A stretch of DNA of 64,000 bases from Aphelenchoides besseyi (taxonomy: Eukaryota; Nematoda; Chromadorea; Rhabditida; Aphelenchoididae): contig JAMPIQ010000002.1 of the NCBI GenBank assembly GCA_024699855.1, positions 16,864,001-16,928,000 on the forward strand, read 5' to 3'. The position numbers were made by a program, and so were the translations under genes. Positions 22,579-40,659 of this stretch are shown one piece after another. Below the pieces are notes generated by a model that was not told where the DNA came from, did no database searches, and worked only from the letters and a program-made list of their open reading frames with translations. The first letter of the stretch is position 1, and each line of letters begins with the position of its first letter.

Positions 22579-23582
22579 ATGGCACCCACTTGGACTCAAC
22601 TTTCAGCTATTGGACTTTTACTTTTTTGCGTTATCGGAACATTGGCAGAAGACTTCTACGAACGGTAATGCTTGTTATCCTTATCCCCTTCCGAAATATC
22701 AAGGCGTAATCAAAAGTTAACCGTTTGTTAAACTGAAATCTCCAAGCAACCTGCAGTGCATAGTTTTGAAATTGTGATTTTTACGAAATCCATTTCAGTG
22801 ATGAACGATCACCACTTGCACGTTCGGCCATGGTGCGATTCGGAAAACGTTCGCCAATGAGTCGATCTGCAATGGTGCGTTTTGGACGATCGGCGTTAGA
22901 TCGACAATCACTTGTACGGTATGTTCTAAGTCAATTCATTGACAAGATATTAAATGTATGCGTTACAGTTTCGGTAAACGGTCGTCATTGAATCGTTCGT
23001 CCATGGTTCGTTTCGGCAAACGAGATCCGATGAGTCGTTCAACGATGGTCAGATTCGGCAAACGTTCAATGTATGACGAAGAGCTCATGGTAAGTGCAAC
23101 CTCGTAATATGACTTCCGTTGAGTGCTGAACAAAATTCAAATGGAAATCACGATTTTGAAATGTGACGTTTTCGAAAGATGGCATCATGCATTAAGCGAC
23201 CAAAACTCTCAGCTGAAGGCAGTGCTACAGAGAAGATGGGCGGTATTGTGTTTTGAGTCATTGGAACGGACGTTTGCAGTCAGACGATCTAAAAAGCGTC
23301 TTCCGTTTTCGCATTGTTCGAAAGATTGTTTTGTCTAATTAACTGAGAAGCAAAGTTCGGCTCAGTTCCTGACGCCTTTTTGCTACACGATCTCGCATTT
23401 TATTACTATGTGCATATCAAACTCTGACCATTGCTTTAAAAGACTCGATTATTGTAGCATATTTCATGACATCCATTGATGCTCAGCACTCAAGCTGTCG
23501 TATAAGTGGTTCATAGCGAATAGGCAAAACATGCCTATTAAGAGAAACAATCAATGTTGACATAAGCTTTTATTTTCAGTGA
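22579..23582 (+). CDS. flp-7: FLP-7-type RFamide neuropeptide precursor
   Basis: Exons 22579-22664, 22799-22918, 22969-23089 and 23580-23582 join in phase to 109 residues. Residues 1-23 form a signal peptide ('LLLFCVIGTLA'). Five peptides follow, each ending in an amidation Gly and a basic site: SPLARSAMVRFG, SPMSRSAMVRFG, SALDRQSLVRFG, SSLNRSSMVRFG and DPMSRSTMVRFG. The consensus SPM(x)RSxMVRFG is that of Caenorhabditis FLP-7, which acts on tachykinin-like and other neuropeptide receptors; known FLP-7 roles include serotonin-linked fat regulation. One site is a single Arg after the Gly (before the third peptide); the others are Lys-Arg. A short acidic tail (SMYDEELM) closes the precursor. 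The final exon adds only the stop codon; reading through its donor would add five residues. Confidence 0.9.
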
Positions 23583-24347
23583 GCAATCAAACGTTCCACG
23601 ATCATGACATTGAACTTGGAGGACAATTTACGCGGATCTCACCCATCTTTCTTCCATTAACTATATTGAATATCTCGGCCAAATTCCTGTTTAGCATGCG
23701 CAGATCTATCGGATCGAAGAATAACCATTTTGTTTCGTCCCACACACTTTTTTAGTTGTTTGGCTGCGCAGGCTTACGCACTTGTCGTAATTGTTCGATC
23801 GTTAAAGCAATGAGTTAAATCACACTCTCAATAAATTTATTTTATTTGTTTACGAACTGAAGATGTCAATACACTTTCAACCAAACGAACTCGAACGTCG
23901 ATTATACTTCCGAGTATATGGAAACCTCTTGCTTCAAAGCGAATTACTCGACAGTCGAACTCACTGCTTGTAGAATCACAGATCACACGCAGAGCTCAGT
24001 TTCGTTGTTGAAGCTCGAAAAATGATGCAAAATTCTTTTTCGACATTTGCGTTGAAATTCATTTTAGCTGATGAAATCAATGTCGCTGACTTCAGAAATC
24101 GTCGTTGTATTCGACCAAATTGCTTATTCAAATTCTGGGAAAAAGGTGCTCGAAAGAGTTTACGTGATGTGTGTGGTCTCCGGTTGATGTGCAGAATTCG
24201 CAATCGATTTCCGAAGACGTTGATGAGTTTGCGGAATCCGTGCGAACATTTTTACTGTTCTGTGCTCGGTAGTTGATCGAAGCGTTACATAGTGTTTGGC
24301 TAGAAAGTGAGTATCGTGCAGTCTAATTGACGGCGGTCTTCATTGAC
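23583..24347. other. 3' flank of flp-7 and upstream region of EMRE gene
   Basis: AATAAA near 23830 likely ends the flp-7 transcript. Overlapping open frames on both strands at 23976-24276 have no splice or family support and I treat them as chance. Confidence 0.45.
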
Positions 24348-24715
24348 ATGTTGAATGTTCGAACAACAAGCCGGTTAATTAGAATCTCTAGTCGGCAACA
24401 TGTGAGATGGAATCATCATCCATCCTTGCCGGAAATCCACTCGGAGCGACCCTATCAGCTGACCAACGGAATGTTGAAGGTGAGCTTTAAAGCGTTCATG
24501 TGATCATTACCTCTGATGAGCTTTAACTTTCGAACTTAACTTCATTTTGTCGAATACTAAAATTCTTGATAAGATCCTTCAAAGTTGTTAATTTTCAGCT
24601 CTTCCTTGGCACCGTAGGTTCACTGTATGTTGGCGGTAAGATCGCTCAACATTGTGCGAACTTTTTGGAGGAAAACGAAATCTTCGTTCACGAAGACGAT
24701 GACGACGAAGATTAG
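24348..24715 (+). CDS. emre-1: EMRE, essential regulator of the mitochondrial calcium uniporter
   Basis: Two exons, 24348-24479 and 24599-24715, give an 82-residue protein. The N-terminus (about residues 1-21) has Arg, Ser and Thr but no acid, as expected of a mitochondrial targeting sequence. A single transmembrane segment follows ('LFLGTVGSLYVGGKIAQ') with small-residue spacing like the GxxxS motif that packs against MCU. The C-terminus 'FLEENEIFVHEDDDDED' closely matches the human SMDT1/EMRE tail 'LLEEHDIFVPEDDDDDD', which faces the intermembrane space and binds MICU1. EMRE keeps the animal uniporter pore open and couples it to its gatekeeper. The start is the first ATG in frame and gives a sensible presequence. 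It was easy to miss because each exon is short. Confidence 0.9.
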
Positions 24716-25122
24716 GAGCTTAATTCGCGGTAATTTCTATTGAGATTTGTATAGCCGTGTAATAAACACGTTTATTCCCATGAACAAGCAATCAGTTTAA
24801 TTTAAAAAGACCAGTTTTCATCAAACTAAAAAGCGTTCCAACCAGCGATGATGGCATGACTAAGTAAAGCGTAAGAAATTCGTAAGGCACAATGAACAAA
24901 AAGGCATCAATGATTTGAGACAGGTGATTAGATTCAATAAAATTAAACAGAACAATTTAGACTACTTGGAGATGTGCTGACAAAACAAACTTTGTGAGCA
25001 TTATGAAGAGCACTTTTGAGTACGAATAAAGGCATAAGAGTGTTGAGATTTAGTTAGTAAAATCGTACAGAACACGATAAAGGAGCATAAAGCTAGGAAG
25101 GATCGTGATCGATCAAATCGCT
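24716..25122. other. convergent 3' ends
   Basis: Between EMRE (+) and UNC-78 (-). Contains AATAAA-type signals near 24760 on the plus strand; no coding signal seen. Confidence 0.5.
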
Positions 25123-27321
25123 TCAAACTTTGACTTTCCATTGTTTCACATTTGAATCTTGGCCCACTGTCAAGAGTGTACTGTCGTCGAGCCAAACAAT
25201 TCCATTGATTGGATTCATCGGATGAGCACCGCGGAAAACCAATGGATGTTCACCACTCTTTTCCAGATCGTAAACATTGATGTTCGTGTCCAAGCCAGCA
25301 GATGCAATGAACCGTCCATTTGGTGACCAGGCAGCGCAATTGACTCTTGCAGTATGGAAAGTCCAATCCTTCACTGATGCTTGTTTGTAATCGTTAGCAA
25401 TCGAATAAGGTACAACTCGGCGTGACGCATCGGTAACAACCAAATGTTTGTCGTCGGGACTGAATTGAACCGAAGTAATGGCACCAGCGTGAGTAATGGT
25501 CTTCTTTTCCGTCAATTGATGTCCGTTCAAATCGTAAATTCGAACTTTGCTGTCCTACAAAAGGTTCGAATCAAATATGTTATTCTTGCAACTCACCAAC
25601 GATCCAACAGCAACCAATTTTTCATCAGAACTCAACGCAATACACGAGCCATCATGTGCGAAATCAATCGTCGATTTCAATTCTTCTTTTGCAAATACGA
25701 AAATGTTACGGTGACCAATGATCACGGAAAGTTCGCCTTTTGATGAGTTAGCTATTCCACGAGGTTGACTGGCGAGTTTCTTTTTATTCGATTGAACTTT
25801 GTCTAAATCGGTCGATATTGAAAAGAATGTTTGAATACACAAATACCCTACCGATTGAATCGAAAACCTTTTCAGTGAACGCGATTGTGTCGTCCCAAGC
25901 AACGGAAACCAATGTTTCCGATGGTGTCAAAACCAAACCCGAGATCTGTGCTTTGTGCGGCGACGGTTCGATACGTTCGGAAACTCCAGTTTTCGTTTCC
26001 CATCGAGCTATAAAAAGAAAATAAAGGATTCCAAAAAAGCATACGTACTGATATTTCCTTCAAAATCGGCCGTAAATAGAAAGCTTTTGTCTGCCGACAA
26101 AGTCATAGCAGTGATTGGACGATTATGACCTTTGATGGTCTTCTCAATCTTTCCATCTTGAGCATTAATGTAACTCAGGAAACCAGCCAAACTTGCGCTC
26201 ACTATCCACTTCTCTGTCCACACAACGGACAACTGTTGACTGTTCACATCGTCGGGAAAAGATACGGTTCTAAACCAACCGCTAAAGTACAATAATGCTT
26301 GGAACTTACTTGTCCAACTCTTTGCTGTCGACATTCCAAATTTTGACTGTCTTATCTCCGGATGCAGTCGCAATCTTCTTTCCACATGGACTCCACGCCA
26401 AGGCAAAAACACCGCCCGAATGAGCTGCCGAACCTTTCACTGCCGAATCAACAAACTCGCCAACTTTGCTTCCATCAGTTCCTTCAAACAACAAAACGCG
26501 ACCATCAGCACCGGCACTCGCAAACAGAGTTCCGTCTTTCTTGTATCGAACACAATGAACGAAACGAGTGTGCTCGTGAAAAGTCTAAAAGAATACTCAG
26601 AATGATCAGTTAAAAACTCCAACTTACTGTTTTGAATTTGAATGGTGGTCCTTCAAAAATCGCCACCGTATTGTCTTCACTACCACTGACTAAGCGAAAT
26701 GGACGAGTCGGTTTGAAGTCGATGCTACTCATCGGACGACTTTGTCCCGCCAAACTGCCATTGCTTGTTCCGGTGTCAAAAAGAAAAACGTGTCCAAACC
26801 TGAAAGCATTACAATTAGAACGATTCTTTAACGTCAAAGTCATACCGTTCTCGTGCTTCACCAACAGCGGCGATTCGTTTACTTTCGGAATCCCATGCAA
26901 TGTCGCGAATCGGTCCACCAATGACCGGGTATTCCGATTTAAGAATGTGAGTAATTTGAGTCGTATCCCAAATGCGAATTTTGCCCGATTGATCTCCGGA
27001 CGCGATGTAGTAGCCAGTTGGCGCGTATTTGGCGACAGTCGTCAATGTCGAGTGTTCTGTGTAGATGTCTGTCTTCGTAATGTCCTGAAAACACAGATCA
27101 CAAAGAAATTCAAAAGCGTTGAACTCACTTCAACATCTCGAATGTAAACGCTATTTCCATTGCAGTAGAGCAAAGTCGAGCCATCCGGTTTCGTTGACAT
27201 AACCAACGGAAGTCCACGTACCGTACGTGGTAGTGATGCAAAGGTGTTCACTAAAACAAACGCTTACAAGTTCATATCAAACCTCGAGCTTACCATTTAC
27301 GATGTCCGTTTGTTCGGCCAT
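25123..27321 (-). CDS. unc-78: UNC-78/AIP1 (WDR1) actin-interacting WD40 protein
   Basis: Several exons run from the ATG at 27321 to a TGA at 25123 and give about 600 residues, the usual length of AIP1. The protein is built of WD40 repeats, expected to make two seven-bladed propellers: for example '[10 protein letters not shown]', 'DNTVAIFEG', '[12 protein letters not shown]', '[10 protein letters not shown]' and the last blade '[11 protein letters not shown]'. The phrase '[20 protein letters not shown]' near the C-terminus is typical of AIP1. AIP1 binds ADF/cofilin-decorated actin filaments, promotes their disassembly and is needed for sarcomere organisation in nematode body-wall muscle. A paralogue (aipl-1) exists in Caenorhabditis, so orthology to unc-78 rather than to that copy is likely but not proven. 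Confidence 0.9.
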
Positions 27322-28043
27322 AATCCCACCTATCCGTTTGATTGATAGAAACAAAAGCCTGAAATCAGTTCAACTCAATCATGTTATCTTCTTTACAACT
27401 CATTATCACGCGTACTTCGTAAAACCACAAACTTATTAAACGTCGAAAGACTGAATCACCGTTTCCGTCAAGAAAGCGTTATTAGTCAACGCTAACCGTT
27501 GAGATGTGCGCAGTTCACGGAATCGAATTTTGATGACAAAAACGAAGAAAAATCGGTCGAACAAATCACGACCACAACCATTTGGTTTTCTTCACGTGAA
27601 TTTTGACATTTCAATAACTTTCGCGTAATTTCAACCTATCTTTTCAAACGAATCAAAGTGGTTAGATGACCAGAGAATCTGTCTCTTTTAATGGACTGAG
27701 AAACTATGAGAACTTAAAGTGTGCGGCGACACGTTTCAACACAATAAACAACCGCTCTCGTGTTTTCGAAAGGAACGGCGATCGGATGAGTTCGACAAAG
27801 TGAGGTCCGGCCATCTGTTTTTCCCGTGGCGATCAACAACAACCCACGAACCTGTGGAGCGAAATGACGAGAAGTGCGAGCCGATCGGTCGGAGCGAAGA
27901 TGACGGCGAGTGGGGAGAAAATCAACAAGATCCCGCTGAGAAATCGCTGTCCAACATCGCTTGCTATGTTCCCGTGATTGTTAACAACAACCGTGTTCGT
28001 CCACTCGTTCAATCATTTGACTTTTAGGGGTTTCTTAGCCGTG
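27322..28043. other. divergent upstream region of unc-78 and the R3HCC1L-like gene
   Basis: About 720 bp with outward-facing genes on both sides. No other gene seen. A small open frame from 27978 runs into the true start at 28044 and is probably 5' UTR. Confidence 0.5.
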
Positions 28044-28811
28044 ATGTCAGCCGACAGTTCAGCGACGAAAAACAGCGGCGCGTTTTTGGATTCGTGGGAA
28101 GACGACGACGCCGATTTGGATCTGTCGAAAGTGAGTTCGAATTGCAAGTCTTTTGGCAAACGTGTTTTAGATCAGCGAAGCCTTTTCGAAGGCAAAAATC
28201 TCTCAAACCACCGGCGACACAAAAGACCCATTGAACGAAAACAAGACCAAGAAAACGGGATTCAATTCGAACGACGAAGTCGCACATTCACGTAGGTTTT
28301 CGTTGTTTTCGATGTCTTTCACTTGCCATTTTCAGGTCTGAAACATTTGTTGGTCATCAGCGGTGCTTCAATCAACTCGGACAGTGTTCTGGCCCGTTTG
28401 GTTCAGGACTTTGGCGAGACAGTGCAAATGCGGCGAATTGATTCGGCTGCCTATGTGCTTGTTTTCTCCAACATCATGGACGGTAGCCAGTTCAGATCGT
28501 ACAGCTAGTGCAAATGTCGTATTTTAGCTCGTCATACTCTGCAGAACGCTCACAAGTTTGCGCCACTGAAATTGAACAACAGCAACGAAGTCGAGAAACA
28601 GCACTTCGATTTCATCGTCGAACATGAGCATGAGCTGAAACCGAAACGTTTGCAAATTCGACCCGCAACGAACATGTCGGTGATTAGACGAACGGTGACG
28701 AGAACCCTAAACATCCGCGATCCGACTTCTCCCGAGCAACGCAAACAAGAGAAGGAACAAATCGAGAAGGCTCGCAAACTTCAGAAAGCAAATGCTGACA
28801 TTTGGAAATAA
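28044..28811 (+). CDS. R3HCC1/R3HCC1L-like protein with RRM-like fold
   Basis: Exons 28044-28130, 28171-28291, 28336-28482 and 28528-28811 join in phase to 212 residues. The N-terminus has an acidic cluster with Trp ('SWEDDDADLDLSK'). The middle ('LLVISGASINSDSVLARLVQ' to 'AYVLVFSNIMDARHTLQ') has the beta-alpha-beta pattern of an RRM-like domain, similar to the C-terminal part of vertebrate R3HCC1L. The following 'NMSVIRRTVTRTLNIRDP' fits the family's 'NATVARRLVARALGLQ' segment. A charged helix ends the protein. No R3H domain is present here. Members are poorly characterised; a role in RNA binding is inferred from fold only. The short introns (40-45 nt) are all GT-AG. Confidence 0.65.
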
Positions 28812-29212
28812 GAAACAGAAGTCGTAAATCGATCACGGAACTTTCATTTTGCTATACCGGTTGCTTCAAGACCTCAAACTATAACTATTCAATCATTTAA
28901 CGGGTATTCAATATCATTTGACTTTTATTTGTATCTAAGATTTTTTATCCTTTAATAAAGACATTGCTATACATTCGATTCCAGTTGTTCTTGATCATAT
29001 TTACTGTTTATTCGTAAATATGTCCGTTACTCTCTTATATACATGAAAGAGTCAGAAACAAAAGATACCTCGCTTTTTTGAAAAATTTAAGTGCAATCGA
29101 CTGGGGTAAGGCATTTAAAAATCGTGAGGAAACAAATGCAAAAAGAAAGGCAACTTGTGAGTAAAAGCCTGTTCAATGAGTAAACTATAGAGTCCAATAA
29201 CTAATGTTCGTA
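28812..29212. other. convergent 3' region
   Basis: AT-rich; an AATAAA at about 28953 suits the plus-strand gene. No coding signal. Confidence 0.5.
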
Positions 29213-32200
29213 TCAACGAATGAACGGTATGAATCGACGTAACGTCGACTTGTGGGGAGTGGTTTTTTCGTTGGCATTTGGAGGCTCCAACAGAGCGATA
29301 TGAGTATGAGCCAAATGACACAACGAACTTGCAACTGCGAGTCCAGACGTTCCGAACGGAGTGTAACGTCTACCTCCGGTTGGCATACGAACAACCACGG
29401 TGTAAATGGCTGTGGTATAATTGCGACAGGGTTCAACGGAAATTGCAGTTGGTTGCTAAAAACAAATGAGTTAAGATACGACTTTTAGGTTTACCGTATT
29501 CTGACGAACAATCGGCATATCGACTTGAACGGTGGCTTTCGGTCGAGCTGCCATACGCTCATTCTCGATGATAACATTAGCTTCATTACCCGCATTTCGG
29601 ATTCGTTGTTTGATTAACAACAAAATACCCGCAACAACAAGTAGAACAATAAAACATCTGAAATTGAACCGGAGATCATCATAACTCCGCGATTCACGTA
29701 CGCTGCAAAAATGACGAAGAAGAGAACCCAGTTAATTGGTGGCGATTGAGCAAAAGATACTTGGATTTTCATTGGAGTTTTGAAATCGAAGATACTGACG
29801 TAGAATGTAGTGTTCGTATTGATTCCAAAATCGAACTCAGTGGCACTGTAAGTTCGTTTGATTCCAGCACTTGTGCACGGCAACTCAGCCAATCGATTAT
29901 GACCGGGATGTGGTTCGAAAACGTTCGACCGTAAACGAATCGACACGTTCGCATCCGAATCGCCTTCGCACGTAACACTGAACTGCACATCGGTATCGCG
30001 CTTAAACGGCGTACTGAAGAAGTTGATTTGATTCACGTGTTTGTCTTTAAAATCTTCAGAATCCAATTTAAATGTGAAGATAAAGTCAATAACAAGTTCA
30101 ACTAAACAAATACCATAGGATGTGGTTAATCGTCTCGAAACTCACATGTGCACGGTTTACCGTTCTTCGGATCGCCGTAGTATTTGACTTCACAACTTTC
30201 ACAATGTCTTCCGGTTGCTCCTTTCGTTGTACAGTAGCAATGTCCGGTTTCCGAATCACACGAATTGGCTTGATCGTTGCATTCGCACTGTTCACATTGA
30301 CCGCCATTTCGAGGATCGCCGTAATAACCTTGTTCACAATATTCGCAATGATCTCCACGGGTTTTGTTTTCGCATTTGTTGCATTTCAGAGTTTGATAGC
30401 CACCTGCACTCAACGTTTGAATCGCTGTGCCGGCGGTTTGTGGAGTGGTTGAGCACGAACTGTGACCGTTACATTGACACGACGGTTCACCAACGTAGTA
30501 CCACGTTTCATTCTTTGCCAACACACATTGCTTGGGGTCTGATGGTCCTTCGACTGTTCCGACCACACAACGTCCCAAACCAGTGGTTCCGAAATCACAC
30601 CAACCGCATCGTGGACCAACCAATTGGCATTCGGTGGCGGTTTTCTGTAATCCGCAATCCAACGGATCCATTTGACAAGCGTGAGGAGTGTTCGCCGCTG
30701 TAATCCACGTTTGACATTGACCATACGGAAAACTGATCATATAGGTGTCCATTGGGACGCAACCTAAAGTACAATAAATGATATAACTTGTATAAAAATG
30801 TTGATATCAAACGATTTATTTAAAAGTCAAAATCAATTTCAAGTAGAAGACTTACGTGCGGTAGTTGGACACCACATGCATTGAGAACGAATACATCCAT
30901 AGCATTCATTGTAAGCAGAACATGGATCAGCACAATATTCGGCACTTCCATTCATGATCCCAATGACACCAAAACCGCGCATATCATTGATCAGACCACT
31001 CCACGATTGTGTGCCAACCGCTGAAGCGCTGGATGTCAATTTTGTAGTCGAAGGCAATAGAGAAACTGAATTCTGTCCGCTAGAAGATGGCAAATCATTC
31101 AACAAAAGACGTTCCGAATGTCGTCGATTGTACTGCTCGATTATGAGTGCTAAAATGATGTTTTATACGTTTGTTTATTGTCAGTTACCTTGATCAGCTT
31201 TCGAAACACAAACATGTTTTGCTCCGATACTCATCCAAACACAATGAGCCATCCGACGACATGCGTGACAATTGTTAGCCAAACCACATGCTCTTTCCGA
31301 TCGTGTATTCTCTGTCAGTTTTGCAATTTGAGTGCACATGCGTTGATCAAAACTCAAATCATCCAAACAACTCGATCCAGCACTCATACAACTATGCGTA
31401 TTACCACACCAACCGCATCGTTTTCTCTCAACACATTGTAAACAATCCTTGATCTCTGTACACGGTTCCTCTTCTATTAACCTGAAAAACAATTAAATAA
31501 TGATGGAAACGATTCTGAAGTCATACCGTTTCCCATTTCCCGAGCAACTTGTTCGAAATTTCGGTTTGTCATTTTTGATGAATTCGGTGAACGGTTGTCG
31601 ATAGGAAAGATTAGAAGCCACTCGTTGACATCTGTTTCCCAACAACACACAACGAATCCCATTCGCATCTTCCATACACTCTTTCTCCGTGTACACTTGA
31701 TTATTACACTCAGCTGTAAAAGATGCAACTGATGTTAGTTTTGAGTATTCCACTTACCGGTGGGTGTCAACTTAAGAACGTCGTTTCTTGGTATTCCACT
31801 AAAGCCACCAAATACGTACCTAAATACTGTGTTTGTTAAGCAATTAATCAGAAGAACTCACATTAACGTTTCATTCTTATCGTTCGTTGCTTCAACTGCA
31901 CAATGACCGTAACGTGGCAAATAGAGAATATCGTTGATTGCTATTGTAACCCAATTTCTGCATACTAAAATAGCTTTTCGATTAAAATTTAAGACAAACA
32001 CATACCCGTATCGTAAGCTAACAGATTAGAGGAGTAACATCCGATTTGTTGTGCGGTTGACTCGTTGTGACTGTTACCACCAAAAACAATCATGAACTCA
32101 TCCAAAATCACGGCCGAATGTCTGAAACGTGGTGCTCCCGAACTTTCAAGCATCGTCCTGAATGCACTTTTAGATTTCACAGTCCATTCATCTCTTACCA

Positions 32201-33814
32201 TAAATCTGTAGACGGATTATAGACCATGAGATCGTCCGTGATCGCATACGAATAGCCGTTGAGTGGTGCATTAAAACCGCCGTAAACAAAAACGTATGGC
32301 TTCTTTTCTTGAAAGGTAAGTACCGAGGAGTGGCCAAAACGTCCCATCACTTGAGTATCCGTACCGCCTCTTTCATCCGGTGATATCCACGAACGTGTGA
32401 CTAAATACCAGAAGTCGACGTAAATAACTTAAATTCAACATACCAAACGAGTAAATTTGAATACGATGCAAATATCCTTCGAATGGATTGTAGCCGAAAA
32501 TCACATACATTTCGTCTTTGATGACGTGAGCTGTGTGCCCAGAAACGGCTGCTGGCAACGCCAATGCACTTCGATTCGGTGCCGATTCCAACGACCAAGT
32601 TCTATTTGTCAAATCAAAGCGCCACAACTCGTTGGTAATATGTTGTTGTTGTACGACTCCACCAAAAACATAGAGAGATCCCTGTCAGAAACTTATGATT
32701 GAATTTGATTGCACGATTTTACCTGATAGTAAACCATAGAGTGATCGTAGCGTGGTGGAATGGAATCGGAGTTGACTTTTACTTCGACGTACTTTTGTTT
32801 TTTCAGATCGAAAGATACGAGATCAGAAGCATTTTGAGAGTTTAGCATATAACCGCCATAGATCCAAACCACTCCATCGACATTTACGGCTTGATGTGAG
32901 GCTCGTGGATGAAATAAACTGAGATCACTTGAATCCAATGGAACTCGATCCCAAACGGGCATCGTAGTTAGCTGCTGGCAATGATCGCCGTGCCATCTAC
33001 TACTCGTACAATTGCAACGATTATCTGCCCCACAAGTTCCTCGATTACATGGACCAGAGCTTCCAAACATCTTTTTGGTACAAACCGACGTCTCACAGAA
33101 CTCGCCTGAATAGCCGTCATGACATTTGCACTCGCCCGAAGCTTTGCAGTCTCCGTGATTGCTGCAGTTGTAAAGACATCGTCCATATTCGTAGCTGACA
33201 TTGAATCCTCGCAGATTAAATGCCAAATCGCTGGTAAAATAGACGATCGCTTTGCCGGTACGTGCAATCACTTCGGTGCCACTCAGATTTCCGCTAAATA
33301 ATCGATGTTTCTGATAAAAAGTTTCACAAAAACAAACCTTAAAGCAGCAATCAAATTGTCTTCGACCGCATCGCCGTCATACACGTACAAATGATCCCAA
33401 CAGCACTCGGTAAAGAAATCAGTAAGATAGAGAACAAGAGAACTGTTCGTATCGGATTCGATAATCCACGTACATCGCGATGAAGCACTGTAGTTTAGTG
33501 GGCCATCTGTGAAATGACCTTTAGTATTATTTGACTTTCTAAAAGAATGCACAAGTCAATTAAGTTGACGTTCAAACTCACAGAACCCGATTAAAACAGC
33601 TGTCACATTGTGGACCTGTCCAGCCCGGCGCACAATTGCAAACTCCATCCGTACAGATGCCGCCGTTGAAGCACGGTCGATCGCATTGTTTGGAATAAGA
33701 GTTGCCGGGCCGACGTGAGTGTAAACTGCACTCAATTAACGATAGAAAACATAGACTGCCGACGCACAGCAGTGGAAATATTTGGCCCAAAAAGTGAAGA
33801 TCGCAATTTCGCAT
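29213..33814 (-). CDS. tag-53: attractin, single-pass multi-domain membrane protein
   Basis: Many exons run from an ATG at 33814 to a stop at 29213. In order: signal peptide; an EGF-like module ('CFNGGICTDGVCNC', about 33600-33700); a CUB domain (about 33290-33530, with 'CCWDHLYVYDG'); paired EGF-like modules (32970-33190); about six kelch repeats (31750-32960); Cys-rich PSI-type modules (30840-31740, 'CGWCGNTHSCMSAGSSC'); laminin-type EGF repeats (30120-30480); a transmembrane helix split by an intron (29620-29720, 'CFIVLLVVAGILLLIK'); and a short cytosolic tail with 'PFGTSGLAVASSL', which is the conserved end of attractins. Attractin works in pigment, myelin and ubiquitin-ligase (MGRN1) pathways in vertebrates, and nematode tag-53 affects neuron patterning. 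The C-type lectin domain of mammalian attractin was not evident. An ATG upstream in the same exon region would weaken the signal peptide, so I chose 33814. Confidence 0.9.
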
Positions 33815-39003
<5,189 letters not shown>

Positions 39004-39700
39004 ATGTTCCTATTCTTTATAATTGGCTTTTGATAATTGAAACAAATCACTAATTTCGGGCATTTGATGTCGTTTTCTAAACTTCTGATTTGTTGGTACG
39101 TATAACCGCTTTATATTTGCTTTCAAACCTAAAGATCTTTGTTATTCGAAAAAACTTGAAGTTCTATTGGATTCTGCAGTTAACGTAGAAAAATGTTTTT
39201 TAACGACGATTAGCCATAATTTTATTGTCTTCATCATCTCCATAAGTTTTCTTTTAAGTGACTTTTTGCCAAGCTGCTCGAGTGTTTGTAATTTAACTTA
39301 TTTGTTTGTAAGAACGAGAACACAATTGCGAACTCATTTATCGATTGCTGCTCTTGTTTCAACTCTCATGCAAACGATTTCGTTGAGCTGATTCGAAATA
39401 AACTGATTCGGTGTCTATTCGTAGCTTCACGTTGATGGAAGATCGTGAAACAGAATTCAACTACGCGATTAAATGGAATTTCAAGTTTAATTGCTTCGAT
39501 CATGGTAACCAGCAATTATCGAACCTTCGCAATTCAAGAGCCGCTTTGATAGCTACATTCGAGATGTACAGTGTCATTTTATTACACGACCAAAGAACAC
39601 AAACTTCTTAAAAATTCAATTTCTTGGCCGACGACATTGAGTCGGATGTTCAGCGTAAATGATTCCACCACGATGATCGTCTTCGCGCTAGAACTGCACA
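39004..39700. other. 3' flank without recognisable gene
   Basis: AT-rich. Short open frames at 39167-39391 and 39411-39611 lack splice or family support. Convergent transcripts from both sides end near here. Confidence 0.5.
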
Positions 39701-40659
39701 TTATACTTCCGATCTATGACTCACATCAGTGGGATAGTTGGCGTAATAGACGCGTTTCTTTTCGATCGGCTTCGTTTGTTCGTAGATCTTCGATTCGACA
39801 GATTTGATGGTCACACGGTCCTTAAACTCGTCGACAATTTTTGTGACCATGTCAATGAAATTGAAGGCATGCATGAGCACGTTATCTTTGCCAAATTTGA
39901 CCACATGATTTTCTTTATCGTCCGCTTGAATTTTGATTGGTTCTTCGCCGTTGAGTTCATCCGACACTTCATTTGACGATTCTACGGAACTACAACTTTT
40001 TGAGGTTCCAATCAAATGAGAACCATCGGAAATGGCATCAAACGACAGTCGCAAGAAGGACAACGATTTGACTATGCTCAGAACACGCTTAGAACTTCCA
40101 GTCTCCATTTTAGAGTTACTAGTCAACGCAGCTAAAGAAGCACAATTAATAGTTCGTTATCTTTTCGTTACCTTCAGAAAGTTTTTTTGACAGTTTCGAT
40201 CGCGCAATTGGACTTGCTAAATCGTCAGCAACTATAAATAAACGTTTAAAATGATGGAAATAGCTACTCACTTTTCCACATAGTCGGACTTGAGGATCCG
40301 CTATCGATGTTGCGTTCAGAGGTAATGGTCATACATCGAGCGTTTGTTTCGTCAAAATCTTTCTGTTCGTCTGACGTTGGAGTAGTCGACTGTTGCTCTT
40401 GTGGAGTGGACGTAGCACTAACGTAGGAAGATGAGTTCGAACTCGTGGACTTCACCGACTGGTCGCTTTGACTTGTGAGATTGCCGTTTTCTTCGGGAAT
40501 GTTTGTTGCAAAAACAGTGACTCGATTCTAAAATCCACTTGAATTTAAAGCTCAAACCGAACTGATTACCTTGCTCTTTCTGAAGTTGAGTTGATCAGTC
40601 GCGGACAAACCATCGGAATTCAGCGCCTTGACTTTATCTTCTTTTTTGATTTGTGACAT
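39701..40659 (-). CDS. unrecognised Ser/Thr-rich intracellular protein
   Basis: Four exons, 40659-40570, 40527-40272, 40231-40172 and 40131-39701, join in phase to 278 residues. There is no signal peptide or membrane segment. Residues about 1-110 are low-complexity (Ser, Thr, Gln, Glu) and probably disordered. The C-terminal 100 residues are more structured, with a helix-like section 'HAFNFIDMVTKIVDEFKDRV' followed by 'YEQTKPIEKKRVYYANYPTD'. All intron joins are clean GT-AG, so I trust the gene model, but I do not recognise a family; it may be nematode-specific. Repeated Ser-x-x-Glu/Asp sites suggest phosphorylation. The upstream 0.6 kb holds no other gene. Confidence 0.6.
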
